A program made the position numbers and the translations under genes. Positions 1 to 10,751 of a stretch of DNA of 64,000 bases are shown in pieces. How positions within the stretch are numbered: the first letter of the stretch is position 1; each line of letters opens with the position of its first letter. The notes under the pieces were generated by a model, which did no database searches, had not been told where the DNA came from, and worked only from the letters and a program-made list of their open reading frames with translations. Source of the DNA: CAWFYI01 sp963820105 (GTDB lineage: Bacteria > Patescibacteriota > Saccharimonadia > Saccharimonadales > UBA4665); NCBI GenBank assembly GCA_963820105.1, contig CAWFYI010000001.1, forward strand, positions 124,001 to 188,000, read 5' to 3'.

Positions 1-386
1 GCGGGAAACGGGTAGGCGTGGCCGTGGCTTCGCTGTCCGCGCGTCTGCCGCGCCCGCTGACTGCGCTGGAGCGGAACGCGGGTTTCTTTGATGCATTGGA
101 TAAGATCGTGAAGACAGAAAGCGCCGAAACCCTGGTGGTCGGTCTGCCGCGGGGCATGGAAGGCCAGCATACCGCCCAGACCGCCGAGGCCGAGGCCTTC
201 GCCCGCGACTTAAGCGGGCGTTTTGAACTGCCGGTCCACATGCAGGACGAGGCGCTGACTTCCAAGCATGCCGAGGCCGAACTTGAAGCCCGCGGCAAGC
301 CGTACACGCGCGGCGACGTCGACGCGCTGGCGGCCACGTATATCCTGCAGGACTGGCTGGCCGAGCATCAGGAGGCGAAGGTATAA
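1..386 (+). CDS. ruvX: RuvX/YqgF Holliday-junction resolvase-like, 5' partial
   Basis: The gene enters from outside the window; the frame is open from base 3 and reads GKRVGVAVAS, the RNase-H-fold first strand typical of YqgF, so the GTG at 18 is not the start. Further in, ETLVVGLPRGMEG matches the family's VVGLP motif, and the C-terminal DxxAATYILQDWL is also typical (DVDALAATYILQDWL). The family acts in 16S rRNA 5' end processing and possibly in Holliday-junction resolution. The stop codon shares its last base with the mltG start, so the two genes are co-transcribed, an arrangement common in bacteria. Only the first few residues are missing. Confidence 0.9.
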   Translation, partial: GKRVGVAVASLSARLPRPLTALERNAGFFDALDKIVKTESAETLVVGLPRGMEGQHTAQTAEAEAFARDLSGRFELPVHMQDEALTSKHAEAELEARGKPYTRGDVDALAATYILQDWLAEHQEAKV

Positions 387-1438
387 TGGTCCGTTACGGC
401 AGCCGCAAGAAACGCCGTCTGCCCGGCCGTGTATGGGTGGTTCTGGCGGTAATCCTCGTATTGGCGGTCGGAGGCGCCGCCATAGCGCGTCAGCGCTACT
501 ATTCATACCTTCAGCCGGTAAGCAGGAACCAGACTACACAGATCTTCACGGTCAAGCAGGGCGACTCGGTCAAACAGATCGCCGATAATCTGACCGGGGC
601 CCACCTGATACGCAGCTCCTGGGCCTTCCAGCTGTACGTCCAGCGCAAAGACCAGTCCAAACAGCTCCAGGCAGGTACCTACGCTCTGTCGCCTAGTCAA
701 GGCACACGGGAAATAGCCACCACGCTCTCAAGGGGCAACGTGGCCACTAAACTGGTCACCATACTGCCCGGCCGCAGAATAGACCAAGTGCGCGCCGACC
801 TTATAAATAAATACGGTTTCTCGCCTGCGGCGGTGGACCGGGCGCTCGCCCCTTCCAACTACAGCGACCTGCCGGCCCTGGCCTACAAACCGGCCAACAT
901 CGATTCCCTGGAAGGCTTGCTGTGGCCGGATTCCTACCAGAAACAGCCCGACACCGACCCCGCGGTCATAATCCGTGAATCATTGGTAGCTATGGGCCAG
1001 CATCTGACGCCCGACGTACAGGCTGGCTTCGCTACCGAAGGACTCAGCGTATATCGGGGCCTGACCCTTTCCTCTATCATTATCCAAGAGGTCAACAAGA
1101 CGTCCGACCAGACCCAGGTCGCCCAGGTTTTCCTAAGCAGGATCAAGGCCGGCAGCGTTCTCGGTTCGGATGTAACGGCCCGCTACGGCGCCATAGCGGC
1201 AGGGCTTGCTCCCAGCCTTACATACGATTCACCGTACAACACGCTCATACACAACGGATGGCCGCCTAGTCCCATCAGTACCATCAGCGCGGACGCACTG
1301 CATGCCGCCCTGCATCCGGCCGCGACCAAGTGGCTGTATTTCGTCGCTGGCGACAATGGCAACACCTACTTCTCTGCCAATCTGAAGGATCACGAGGCCC
1401 AGACCCAACAGTACTGCCATAAATTATGCGGTAATTAA
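386..1438 (+). CDS. mltG: Endolytic murein transglycosylase MltG (YceG-like)
   Basis: 350 residues, the usual size. A basic N-terminus (GSRKKRRLPGR) is followed by one membrane helix at about residues 14-33, then a LysM-like segment (FTVKQGDSVKQIADNL) and the YceG catalytic domain. The likely catalytic glutamate is Glu235 in LSSIIIQEV, and the downstream SPYNTLIHNGWPPSPIS is the conserved substrate-groove motif. The protein cleaves nascent glycan strands at the outer membrane face of the cytoplasmic membrane and sets strand length. It overlaps ruvX by one base and is followed by a promoter-bearing gap. Confidence 0.93.
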   Translation: MVRYGSRKKRRLPGRVWVVLAVILVLAVGGAAIARQRYYSYLQPVSRNQTTQIFTVKQGDSVKQIADNLTGAHLIRSSWAFQLYVQRKDQSKQLQAGTYALSPSQGTREIATTLSRGNVATKLVTILPGRRIDQVRADLINKYGFSPAAVDRALAPSNYSDLPALAYKPANIDSLEGLLWPDSYQKQPDTDPAVIIRESLVAMGQHLTPDVQAGFATEGLSVYRGLTLSSIIIQEVNKTSDQTQVAQVFLSRIKAGSVLGSDVTARYGAIAAGLAPSLTYDSPYNTLIHNGWPPSPISTISADALHAALHPAATKWLYFVAGDNGNTYFSANLKDHEAQTQQYCHKLCGN

Positions 1439-1485
1439 CGCATCGATTTTTTCTTTGTCAACAGGGGTAAATAACCATAAAAGTC

Positions 1486-1513
1486 TTGCACGGACCGTAC
1501 GATTTGCTACAAT
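1486..1513 (+). promoter_or_regulatory. Promoter for the LysM/CHAP gene
   Basis: TTGCAC at 1486-1491, a 16-base spacer, and TACAAT at 1508-1513 form a good sigma-70-type promoter. It lies in the 304-base gap between mltG and the ATG at 1743. The gap holds no other gene that I can support; its 3' half is open in the CHAP frame (see the CHAP entry). Confidence 0.65.
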
Positions 1514-1742
1514 GGACGGGTAACGTTTACAGGGGTCCTTATCCGTTATTCCCCTGAGCGTTGCATATCCAAGCAGACATTTTATTTGCCAAGGGCTTTC
1601 AAGCCAGGAGATTGTAATTAGTACAGCTCGCACGTCTATTGCAACACGCTTAACCGCACCAGGTGCTCCTTGGTCGGCTAAGGTCAATCGCCATATAAAA
1701 CTGCTGAAGCTTCAGCGCAAGACTGCCCGCCGCCGCGTACGC

Positions 1743-2738
1743 ATGGCCATTCTGGCGTCAAACTTGATCATATTGGCTATCATAGCGATGATAGTTCTGC
1801 AGAATCCGCATGCTGCTACCCAGACCGCCCCGGCTCTTGATAGCACCAGCACTGCTCCGGTCACCAACCCGTTGGACCAAGTATCTTCGGCCGACATCGC
1901 TCTGACCGTAGCCCGCATGAACAGCTTGCCCGAGACCACAGCGATCAATAACCAGGCTCAGTCCCAGGCAGCCGACATCGCCATCGCTTCCACGGATAAC
2001 AGCGTTACCGCCAAGCCCGAGGTCGTGGCTACGGCTCTCAAGTCCCGCGCGGACATACATACTTATATTTTCCAGGCAGGAGATACGATTCCGAACCTGG
2101 CCACCAGGTTCGGCATAACCTCGGACAGCATCCGCTGGTCGAACGGCATCAACGGTGATGCCGTGCCGGCAGGAACCAAGCTGGTGATCCCGCCGGTCAG
2201 CGGCATCGTTTATACGGTCAAAGCGGGCGATACGGCCGACAGCCTGGCTGCCAGGTTTAACTCCAGCAAGCAGCAGTTATTGGCTTATAACGACGGCGAG
2301 ATTAATGGTCTGCAGATAGGCGAACAGATTATCATACCTAATGCCTCGCAGACGGCCACCACCGCGGCCGGAATTGCCGCCGGCGCCGGCAGCGGAGTAA
2401 GCTTCCCCTGGGGCAGCGGCCCGCTGTATGGCCACAATGGTTACGATTATGGCTACTGCACCTGGTACGTCGCTACTCAGATCAATGTACCGGCTAACTG
2501 GGGCAACGCCAGCACCTGGGCCTATTATGCCCGCCTAAGCGGCTGGAATGTCAGTTCTGCGCCCGCAGTAGGATCCATAGCACAAAAAGGCGGCGGCGAA
2601 GGCCACGTCGCCATAGTCACCGCGGTCCATCCAGACGGTTCCGTATCGGTCCGCGACATGAACGGCTTCGCCGGATGGGGCCGCGTAGGCACCGGCACTG
2701 TATCCTCCGGAGTATTCCAGAATTTTATCACGCACTAA
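1743..2738 (+). CDS. LysM-LysM-CHAP cell-wall hydrolase
   Basis: Secreted or membrane-tethered peptidoglycan amidase/endopeptidase. A hydrophobic segment (residues 1-20) is followed by a Thr/Ala-rich linker, two LysM glycan-binding modules (about 107-150 and 157-199, YIFQAGDT and YTVKAGDT) and a C-terminal CHAP domain with catalytic Cys239 (YCTWY) and His288 (GHVAIV). The ATG at 1743 would begin directly at the membrane helix. The frame stays open upstream to 1524 and reads a strongly basic stretch (QRKTARRRVR) just before this Met, as expected for a membrane-protein N-terminus, but contains no ATG, GTG or TTG. AGGAG at 1606-1610 lies six bases before an in-frame ATT at 1617, so a rare ATT start is possible. 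Confidence 0.88.
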   Translation: MAILASNLIILAIIAMIVLQNPHAATQTAPALDSTSTAPVTNPLDQVSSADIALTVARMNSLPETTAINNQAQSQAADIAIASTDNSVTAKPEVVATALKSRADIHTYIFQAGDTIPNLATRFGITSDSIRWSNGINGDAVPAGTKLVIPPVSGIVYTVKAGDTADSLAARFNSSKQQLLAYNDGEINGLQIGEQIIIPNASQTATTAAGIAAGAGSGVSFPWGSGPLYGHNGYDYGYCTWYVATQINVPANWGNASTWAYYARLSGWNVSSAPAVGSIAQKGGGEGHVAIVTAVHPDGSVSVRDMNGFAGWGRVGTGTVSSGVFQNFITH

Positions 2739-2758
2739 ATGTTAAAAGCTGCTAGTTA

Positions 2759-4045
<1,287 letters not shown>

Positions 4046-4072
4046 ACAATCCACAGTGCTAAACTGGTAGCT

Positions 4073-5548
4073 ATGGCCGCCAGTTTTTTCTTTTATGATT
4101 TGGAGACGTCGGGGTTCAATCCGCGCTCGGCGCGGATCATGCAGTTCGCGGGCCAGCGCACGGATATAAACTTGAAGCCGGTCGGCCAGCCGGTCAACTG
4201 CCTGATCAAATTGACGCCGGATGTCCTGCCCGGCCCGGATGCTATCCTGGTCACCGGCATCACGCCGCAGAAAACCCTGGCAGATGGCATAACAGAGGCT
4301 GAATTCCTAAAAATCTTCTACGAAGCAGTCGTAAAACCGGGCACTATCTTCGCAGGCTTTAATAATGTGCGGTTCGATGATGAGTTCATGCGTTTTCTGC
4401 TCTACCACAACTTCTACGATGCCTATGAGTGGCAGTGGAAGGACGACCGCTCGCGCTGGGACCTGCTGGACGCCGTGCGCATGACCCGTGCGCTCAGGCC
4501 TGACGGCATCAAGTGGCCGTTCGCTCCCGACGGAAAACCTGCCAACCGGCTGGAACTACTGGCCAGCGTCAACAAGCTGGAGCACAGCAACGCCCACGAC
4601 GCGCTTAGCGACGTGCAGGCCACCATAGACCTTGCGCGGCTTATCCGGGACAAACAGCCTGACCTGTTCAAGTACCTGCTAGATTCGCGCGACAAGAAAA
4701 AGGCCAAGTCCTTGATAACAAAAGGCGACCCGTTCGTCTATACCACGGGCCGCTACTCTAGCGAGCATCTGCACACATCCGCAGCTATTATGTTCGCTCC
4801 CCACCCTCAGCCCGGTTCCGGTTCGGCCCTGGTCTACGACCTGCGCTACGACCCGGAGCCTTTCGCCTCCATGTCCGTGGACGAGTTGGTGAAGGTCTGG
4901 CAGTTTACCAAAGATCCGGAGGCGCCGCCGCGTCTGCCGGTAAAGACGGTAAAGTATAACCGTTGTCCTGCGGTAGCGCCGATGGGCGTGATGAAAGACG
5001 CCGCCACCCAGGAACGGATCGGACTGACGCTGGAAACAGTTGAAAAGAATCGCGCTATCTTAAAGAAATATCATAAACCGTTCGCCGAAAAGGTTCTGCA
5101 GGCGCTTGCCCGCATGGACGCCAAGCGTGAAGCGGAACAGACCGCGCTGATTGACGACCAACTGACCGTCGACGCCCGGTTGTATGAAAGGTTTATGCCC
5201 GACTCTGACCGTGCCTTGATGCCGGAAGTGCGCGCGGCCACGCCCGAACAGCTTGGCGGACTGAAGGCCAGGTTCCGCGATGAGCGGCTGAAGAACCTGT
5301 TGCCGCTATACAAGGCGCGAAACTACCCGTCCAGTCTGACCGCGGATGAAAGGGCCGAGTGGGATAAGTTCTGCTACCAGCGATTATTCGATGGCGGCGA
5401 TGACAGCGCGGCGGCTAAATATTTTACGCGGCTGAGCGAGCTGGGGGCCGAAGGGCCGGACGGCGAAAAGCGCTATATCTTGGAAGAACTACAGCTGTAT
5501 GGGCAGTCTATCGTACCGCACGATTTAAGCGGCGATGAAGCTGACTAG
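4073..5548 (+). CDS. sbcB: Exodeoxyribonuclease I (DEDDh 3'-5' exonuclease)
   Basis: 491 residues, close to E. coli exonuclease I. The N-terminal DEDDh nuclease domain shows FYDLETSG (Exo I motif), FAGFNNVRFDDEFM (Exo II) and HDALSDVQATIDLA (Exo III with the His/Asp pair). An SH3-like part and helical C-terminal domain follow. It degrades single-stranded DNA in recombination and mismatch repair. TAAACT at 4060-4065, seven bases before the ATG, suggests a leaderless transcript. The 3' end overlaps a convergent small gene by about 40 bases. Confidence 0.92.
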   Translation: MAASFFFYDLETSGFNPRSARIMQFAGQRTDINLKPVGQPVNCLIKLTPDVLPGPDAILVTGITPQKTLADGITEAEFLKIFYEAVVKPGTIFAGFNNVRFDDEFMRFLLYHNFYDAYEWQWKDDRSRWDLLDAVRMTRALRPDGIKWPFAPDGKPANRLELLASVNKLEHSNAHDALSDVQATIDLARLIRDKQPDLFKYLLDSRDKKKAKSLITKGDPFVYTTGRYSSEHLHTSAAIMFAPHPQPGSGSALVYDLRYDPEPFASMSVDELVKVWQFTKDPEAPPRLPVKTVKYNRCPAVAPMGVMKDAATQERIGLTLETVEKNRAILKKYHKPFAEKVLQALARMDAKREAEQTALIDDQLTVDARLYERFMPDSDRALMPEVRAATPEQLGGLKARFRDERLKNLLPLYKARNYPSSLTADERAEWDKFCYQRLFDGGDDSAAAKYFTRLSELGAEGPDGEKRYILEELQLYGQSIVPHDLSGDEAD

Positions 5549-5738
5549 CGTGTAGCGGCGAGCGACCCGGGTTTTCTTCGTCATCGAACTGGTGCCACCA
5601 TTCCGATATGGTTTTTATCAGATGCCGCCTGTATATCTTAAAAGCTATTAAGGAAACGGCCATCAAAGCCATCGTCGGCCAAAAACCAATCTGTATGTCG
5701 GTCCCCGGGACGATTCCCAGGACAATGAAACTGTACAC
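5508..5738 (-). CDS. Small single-pass membrane protein, unknown function
   Basis: 76 residues starting at GTG. It begins with YSFIVLGIVPGTDIQIGF and has one or two hydrophobic segments (FWPTMALMAVSLIAFKIY), followed by a basic/acidic cytoplasmic tail (KTISEWWHQFDDEEN). I do not recognise the family. The case for a real gene is its near-consensus promoter on the same strand just upstream and a protein-like composition. It is convergent with and overlaps the sbcB 3' end. Confidence 0.6.
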   Translation of the reverse strand: MYSFIVLGIVPGTDIQIGFWPTMALMAVSLIAFKIYRRHLIKTISEWWHQFDDEENPGRSPLHASQLHRRLNRAVR

Positions 5739-5767
5739 CTTAAGATCCCTACCTTATTACAACTTGC

Positions 5768-5795
5768 ATTATACACCTTTTTGTCAGTACGTCAA
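5768..5795 (-). promoter_or_regulatory. Consensus sigma-70-type promoter for the small membrane protein
   Basis: Read on the minus strand: TTGACG (5795-5790), 16-base spacer, TATAAT (5773-5768), the closest match to consensus in the window. Transcription would start near 5761, about 23 bases before the GTG at 5738. Confidence 0.75.
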
Positions 5796-5817
5796 GATTA
5801 GGGTATAGCCCTTATGC

Positions 5818-5845
5818 TTGTAGCGCATAGTATATTTGATAAAAT
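5818..5845 (+). promoter_or_regulatory. Probable promoter of the GNAT gene
   Basis: TTGTAG at 5818-5823, a 16-base spacer and TAAAAT at 5840-5845, 27 bases before the ATG at 5873. It is divergent from the promoter of the small membrane protein. Confidence 0.45.
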
Positions 5846-5872
5846 TTGTGAATTATGGTAATGTTTTAAACT

Positions 5873-6355
5873 ATGTTGCTGATGGCAGAAGATATTCCAA
5901 TCGTAGAAATACCTAGGCCTCAGGAGGATTCTGAACGAGCCGAGGAAACTGCCCGTTTTATCTTAAAAAATCTTTATCGTCTGGCCAATCCAAGCGCCCA
6001 GAGGCTGGAGTATCAGCTGGCAGACTTGCGCGAGCGAACTACAATCGCGGCATTCGACGACGGCCTGATAGTGGCGACAGGCTCGTTGGAAATCTCCTTG
6101 CCTGGCCAAGCCAAACTGGAAGATATTGCAGTGCTTGACAAAGAAGGATACAGAAGAATCGGCTTGGGCAGCAAGATTGTCCGGATGCTTGAAGAGGTGG
6201 CCGTAGACGCGGAAGCGGAGGAGATACGGTTCACGTCGTCTATCACTGCGATCGCGTTTTATGAAAAGCTGGGGTATACGGTCGACGAGGCTGAGGTTTT
6301 ATGCATGAAGACCCTGGTCAGAACCGCCGGGGAGGGCGCAACCGCCGGGGTCTAG
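5873..6355 (+). CDS. GNAT-family N-acetyltransferase
   Basis: 160 residues of a single GNAT fold. The acetyl-CoA-binding beta4-alpha3 signature is [25 protein letters not shown] (residues about 82-106; R-x-x-G-x-G/A pattern RRIGLG), and the C-terminal [11 protein letters not shown] is the usual GNAT end motif. The substrate cannot be told. An ATG three codons downstream (5882) is an equally possible start. An inverted repeat with a T-rich right arm follows the stop. Confidence 0.82.
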   Translation: MLLMAEDIPIVEIPRPQEDSERAEETARFILKNLYRLANPSAQRLEYQLADLRERTTIAAFDDGLIVATGSLEISLPGQAKLEDIAVLDKEGYRRIGLGSKIVRMLEEVAVDAEAEEIRFTSSITAIAFYEKLGYTVDEAEVLCMKTLVRTAGEGATAGV

Positions 6356-6382
6356 AAAAAAGCGGCGCTTTTCTGTATACTG
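6354..6382 (+). terminator. Putative terminator after the GNAT gene
   Basis: AAAAGC-GGC-GCTTTT hairpin directly behind the stop codon, flanked by further A and T bases. The stem is short, so this is tentative. Confidence 0.4.
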
Positions 6383-6418
6383 GGTGGCCACACCAGAAGG
6401 GTGTTAAGAAGGAGAAAA

Positions 6419-9237
6419 TTGGCCGACCAGATAAAAGTCAAAGGTGCCCGCGAGCACAACCTGAAAAACATAGACGTAGATATACCGCGCAACAAGCTGG
6501 TGGTGATTACGGGCCTGAGCGGATCGGGGAAATCGTCGCTGGCTTTCGATACCATATACGCCGAAGGGCAGCGGCGTTACGTGGAGTCTTTGAGCTCTTA
6601 TGCGCGTCAGTTCCTGGGCCTGATGGAAAAGCCGGACGTTGACCAGATCGACGGCCTGAGCCCCGCCATATCGATAGACCAGAAGTCCACATCGCGCAAT
6701 CCGCGTTCCACCGTGGCAACCGTTACTGAAATTTATGATTATCTGCGCCTGCTGTTCGCGCGCATCGGCGTGCCGCATTGTCCGGTGGACGGCCAGGCGG
6801 TGGTGCGCCAGACCTCCGCCGGCATCATCGAGCAGATCGAAAAAAGCACGCCCGGCAAGCGCCTGATGGTGTTGGCGCCGGTGGTCATTGACAAGAAAGG
6901 TGCGTTTGAGCATGTCCCTGAGCAGTATCAACGCGCCGGTTTCGCCCGCGTGCGTGTGGACGGCGTTGTTTACTGCGCTGGATGAATTTCCGGAGCTGGA
7001 CAAAGCATACCGGCACCGCATAGAAGTCGTTGTGGACCGTCTGGTAAACGATAAGGACAGCCGCGGCCGTCTGGTGCAGTCGGTGGAGCAGGCGCTGGAC
7101 GTGGCCGAAGGCAAGCTGGTGATACTGGATGCCGACAGCGACGAAACTTATGCCTATAGCCTGATGTACGCCTGCCCGCAGCACCCCGAAATTACCATTC
7201 CCGAGCTGGAGCCGCGTACTTTCAGCTTCAACAGCCCGCATGGCGCCTGCCCGGTCTGCACCGGTCTGGGAAATCGCCTGGAAGTCGACCCGGAATTGGT
7301 CATACCCAACGGCAACCTGACCATCGCCGAAGGCGCTATCCGTCCGTATAACCGCATAAACGTCGACAACTGGTACATGAAGAAGCTGCAGGCCGTGGCC
7401 GATCGTTACAGGTTTCAGCCTGCACGTGCCGACCGGCCAGCTGAGCCAAGGATCAGATCGACAAGATCATGTACGGCACGGGCAAGGAAACGTATCAAGG
7501 TATCGCTGGGCATGGGCCGGTCATTTGAGACGACCTACGAAGGCGTGGTGCCGAACCTGGAACGTCGGCACAAAGAGACGGATAGCGATTTCATCCGCCG
7601 CGACATCGAACGTTTCATGCAGGAGAAGCCCTGCCACGCCTGCCAAGGCCTGCGCCTGAAGCCGGAAGTCCTGGCCATAACTATCGGCAAGGATTCAATC
7701 ATGGACATCTGCCAGCTTTCCATAGATGAGGCCCTGGCATGGTTCAAGAATCTGAAACTTAATGAAAAAGACGCCAAGATTGCGCAGATGATTCTGAAGG
7801 AAATCGGCGCGCGATTGCAATTCCTACAGGATGTCGGCCTGAATTACCTTAACTTGCTACGAAGCGCCGCGACTTTGAGCGGCGGGGAAGCCCAGCGCAT
7901 ACGTTTGGCCACGCAGATTGGCTCCGGCCTGACCGGCGTGCTGTATGTGCTGGATGAGCCAAGCATCGGCTTGCACCAGCGTGATAACGCCCGGCTGATC
8001 CGCACGCTCAAAGCATCTGCGCGATCTGGGCAATACCGTGATCGTGGTGGAGCACGACGAAGAAACCATCCGCACTGCCGATTACGTGCTGGACATCGGC
8101 CCGGGCGCCGGCATACATGGCGGCAAAGTCGTGGCGGCCGGGGCTCCGGCCAAGATTGAAAAAATCAAAGACAGTGTCACCGCCGACTACCTGTCCGGCA
8201 AGAAGTCCATCGCCGTGCCGAAGAGCCGGCGCGCCGGCAACGGCAAGGAGCTGCTGGTCAAAGGCGCGCGCGAGAACAACCTAAAAAACCTCGATGTCAG
8301 CATACCACTTGGCAAGTTCGTGGTGGTCAGCGGCGTCAGCGGCTCCGGCAAATCCAGCCTGATAAACGACATTCTCGCTAAGGAACTGCAGGCCCGGCTG
8401 CACCGCGCGTCCACCGTGCCGGGCAAGCACGACGATATCGAGGGCATCAAACAACTCGACAAAGCCATCATCATCGACCAGTCGCCGATCGGCCGCACGC
8501 CGCGCTCCAACCCTGCTACCTACACCGGCCTGTTCACGCCGATCCGCGAACTGTTTGCCCAGATGCCAGAGGCAAAACTCCGCGGCTATAGCGCCGGCCG
8601 GTTCAGCTTCAACGTCAAGGGCGGCCGCTGTGAGAACTGCGCCGGCGACGGCATCATCAAGATCGAGATGCACTTCCTGCCGGACGTCTACGTGCCCTGC
8701 GAAGTCTGCCACGGCAAACGCTACAACCGCGAAGCCCTGGAAATCCACTACAAAGGCAAGACCATCGCCGACGTGCTGGCCATGACCTGCGACCAGGCGC
8801 TGGAATTCTTCGGGAACATCCCGGCCATCGCCCGCAAACTGCAGACGCTGGTCGACGTCGGCCTCGGCTACATCACGCTCGGCCAGTCGGCCACGACTCT
8901 CAGCGGCGGCGAGGCCCAGCGCATCAAACTCTCCAGCGAGCTCAGCCGCCGGCCCACCGGCCGCACGCTCTACATCCTCGACGAACCTACTACCGGCCTG
9001 CACATGGCGGACGTCGACAAACTGCTCAAGATGCTGCACGCCTTAGTGGAAACCGGCAACAGCATGGTAGTCATCGAGCACAACCTGGACGTTATCAAGA
9101 ACGCCGACTGGCTAATCGACATGGGGCCCGAAGGCGGCAATGCCGGCGGCCAAATCGTCGCGCAGGGCACGCCGGAACAGGTCGCCAAGGTCAAGCAGAG
9201 CTATACCGGCCAGTACCTGTACAAACTGCTGAAATAA
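6419..9237 (+). pseudogene. uvrA: uvrA, excinuclease ABC subunit A, interrupted by five apparent +1 frameshifts
   Basis: Damage-recognition ATPase of nucleotide excision repair. All family parts can be read in order but in shifting frames: 6419-6974, 6975-7413, 7417-7446, 7448-7499, 7500-8012, 8014-9237. Removing one base at each of about 6972, 7414, 7447, 7499 and 8013 gives a continuous protein of 937 residues, the normal UvrA length. It has Walker [10 protein letters not shown], zinc-module CPVDGQ and CPVC, two signature motifs ([12 protein letters not shown] and [12 protein letters not shown]) and a second Walker [10 protein letters not shown]. The start is TTG at 6419, decided by AAGGAG at 6409-6414. 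Because the coding sequence is perfectly conserved between the shifts, consensus error is likelier than decay. uvrC lies 8 kb downstream. Confidence 0.9.
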
Positions 9238-9245
9238 CACCGCCC

Positions 9246-9863
9246 TCAAGGCTTCTGTTTATCTTTTTTCGCGCGGTTTTGGCGCACGGCTTGGATAAAG
9301 TGGTATACGCCGGGGCCTAATGTGACCGTCATAGCCACGGCCACGGCCAGCAGGACGTAGTGGTCAACATTTGGAATCTTCGTGCCGAACCAATAGCCAA
9401 TCATCGTCACTATAACGGCCCAGGCGGTATCGCCTATGGCGTCAAAGATTATGAATTGTTTGCGATTCATCCTGGCCACGCCGGCTACGGCCGGCGTGAA
9501 CGTCCGCACAATCGGCACGAAGTGTGCCAGCAGCATGGCCTTGCTGCCAAAACGCTCAAAGAAGACCTCTGCCCGGCGGACATATTCCTGCCTGAATACC
9601 AGGCCGTCCGGTTTGCGGAACAGCCTCCGCCCGTAGCGCCGCCCTATGTGGTAGCCGGTGTTATCACCTGCGATGGCGGCCAGGGCTACCACGATGATTA
9701 CTGACGGCAACGACAATTTACCTTGCGCCGCGAACACACCCGCCGTCAACAGCAAGGTGTCTCCGGGAAAGAAGAAGCCGATGAACATACCGGATTCGCC
9801 GAATACAATGAAAGCAATCAGTAGCAAGCCGCCGCTCTGTATGATGTCCGAAACGCTTAGCAT
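9246..9863 (-). CDS. DedA-family membrane protein
   Basis: 205 residues with four to five hydrophobic segments. The family signature is present: FGESGMFIGFFFPGDTLLLTAG near residues 22-43 and the central AGDNTGYHIGRRYG, HFVPIVRTFTPAVAGVARM (conserved Arg and Pro). DedA proteins act in lipid (undecaprenyl-phosphate or phosphatidylethanolamine) recycling and membrane homeostasis. It is convergent with uvrA with an 8-base gap and no obvious terminator between them. Confidence 0.9.
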   Translation of the reverse strand: MLSVSDIIQSGGLLLIAFIVFGESGMFIGFFFPGDTLLLTAGVFAAQGKLSLPSVIIVVALAAIAGDNTGYHIGRRYGRRLFRKPDGLVFRQEYVRRAEVFFERFGSKAMLLAHFVPIVRTFTPAVAGVARMNRKQFIIFDAIGDTAWAVIVTMIGYWFGTKIPNVDHYVLLAVAVAMTVTLGPGVYHFIQAVRQNRAKKDKQKP

Positions 9864-9912
9864 ATCTCCTTAAGCCTAATCGCTTTTGCTTCGCCAGTCC
9901 AGCATAATCTGT

Positions 9913-9918
9913 TATAAT
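9913..9918 (+). promoter_or_regulatory. -10 box giving a leaderless rplY transcript
   Basis: A perfect TATAAT ends seven bases before the ATG at 9926, so the transcript should begin at or next to the start codon. No Shine-Dalgarno is present. Confidence 0.7.
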
Positions 9919-9925
9919 CATCCCA

Positions 9926-10750
9926 ATGTCCAAGGATTCTATCAGCTTGCAGGTAGAGGACCGTAAGGTTACCGGCAAGGCCGTCAAGCATCTGCGCAAA
10001 AACGGCCAGATTCCTGCTGTCATACACGATCACGGCCGGCCGTCATTGCACGTGCAGGGCAACGGCATAGCTATGCTCAAGGTCTGGCGACAGGCCGGAA
10101 AGCACCATCCCATAGAACTGAAAGCCGGGGATAAGAGTTTCGTGGCGCTAATAAAGGATGCCGAATTCGATCCTCGCAAACACCAGCTCACCCACCTAGT
10201 TTTTAATGCCGTCGATAAGGATCAGAAAGTCGACGCCGAAATCCCGGTAAGGCCGCATTATGATGAAGGCAATGAATCAAGCCCGGCCGAGCGCAACGGC
10301 CTCATAGTACTCAGCCAGCTCGAGAGTGTCCAGGTCAAGGCCATACCTACCAAGTTGCCTGACTTCTTTGAATACGATGCCGAAAAACTCGTTGAAATCG
10401 GCGACCATGTAACTGTAGATGACCTGGCCATACCTGAAGGCGTGGAATTGCAGACAGAGCCGGGCCATACCATAGCTACAGTTTATGAACCGAGCGCGCT
10501 GGCAGCTGCCAACGACGCGGCCGGCGGCGATGCCGAAGAAGGCGAGGAGCCTGATATAGAAGGTGAAGAAGGCGAAGAGGGTGAGGAGGGCGAAGAGGGC
10601 GCCGAAGGCGAAGGCGAAAGCGGCGAATCTACTAAGGGCGCCGAAGGCAAGGACACCCAGGAAGGCCAGAAACAAGAGGGCCAGAAGGGCGAGGACCGGC
10701 CCGGCGGCGCAGAAGCAGCCAAAGAAGGCAAACAGGAAAAGAAGTCCTAG
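9926..10750 (+). CDS. rplY: 50S ribosomal protein L25 (CTC family) with long acidic C-terminal extension
   Basis: 274 residues. Residues 1-95 form the 5S-rRNA-binding L25 domain (VTGKAVKHLRKNGQIPAVIHDHG) and about 96-195 the TL5/CTC beta-domain (VEIGDHVTVDDLAIPEGVELQ). The last 80 residues are low-complexity Glu/Gly/Lys (GEEGEEGEEGEEG...), longer than usual for the family. The tail comes from GAAGGC/GAGGGC codon repeats that look like slippage expansion. The gene is convergent with the ABC exporter operon, with a one-base gap. Confidence 0.93.
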   Translation: MSKDSISLQVEDRKVTGKAVKHLRKNGQIPAVIHDHGRPSLHVQGNGIAMLKVWRQAGKHHPIELKAGDKSFVALIKDAEFDPRKHQLTHLVFNAVDKDQKVDAEIPVRPHYDEGNESSPAERNGLIVLSQLESVQVKAIPTKLPDFFEYDAEKLVEIGDHVTVDDLAIPEGVELQTEPGHTIATVYEPSALAAANDAAGGDAEEGEEPDIEGEEGEEGEEGEEGAEGEGESGESTKGAEGKDTQEGQKQEGQKGEDRPGGAEAAKEGKQEKKS

Positions 10751-10751
10751 G

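Noticed and set aside
6404..7114. Minus-strand ORFs over uvrA, and a 252-codon one at 8281-9039
   Set aside because: Shadows of a high-GC coding region; all recognisable motifs are on the plus strand.
7400..7500. Programmed ribosomal frameshifting in uvrA
   Set aside because: The five shifts are at unrelated sequences without slippery heptamers, and all would have to succeed for one protein; consensus error is simpler.
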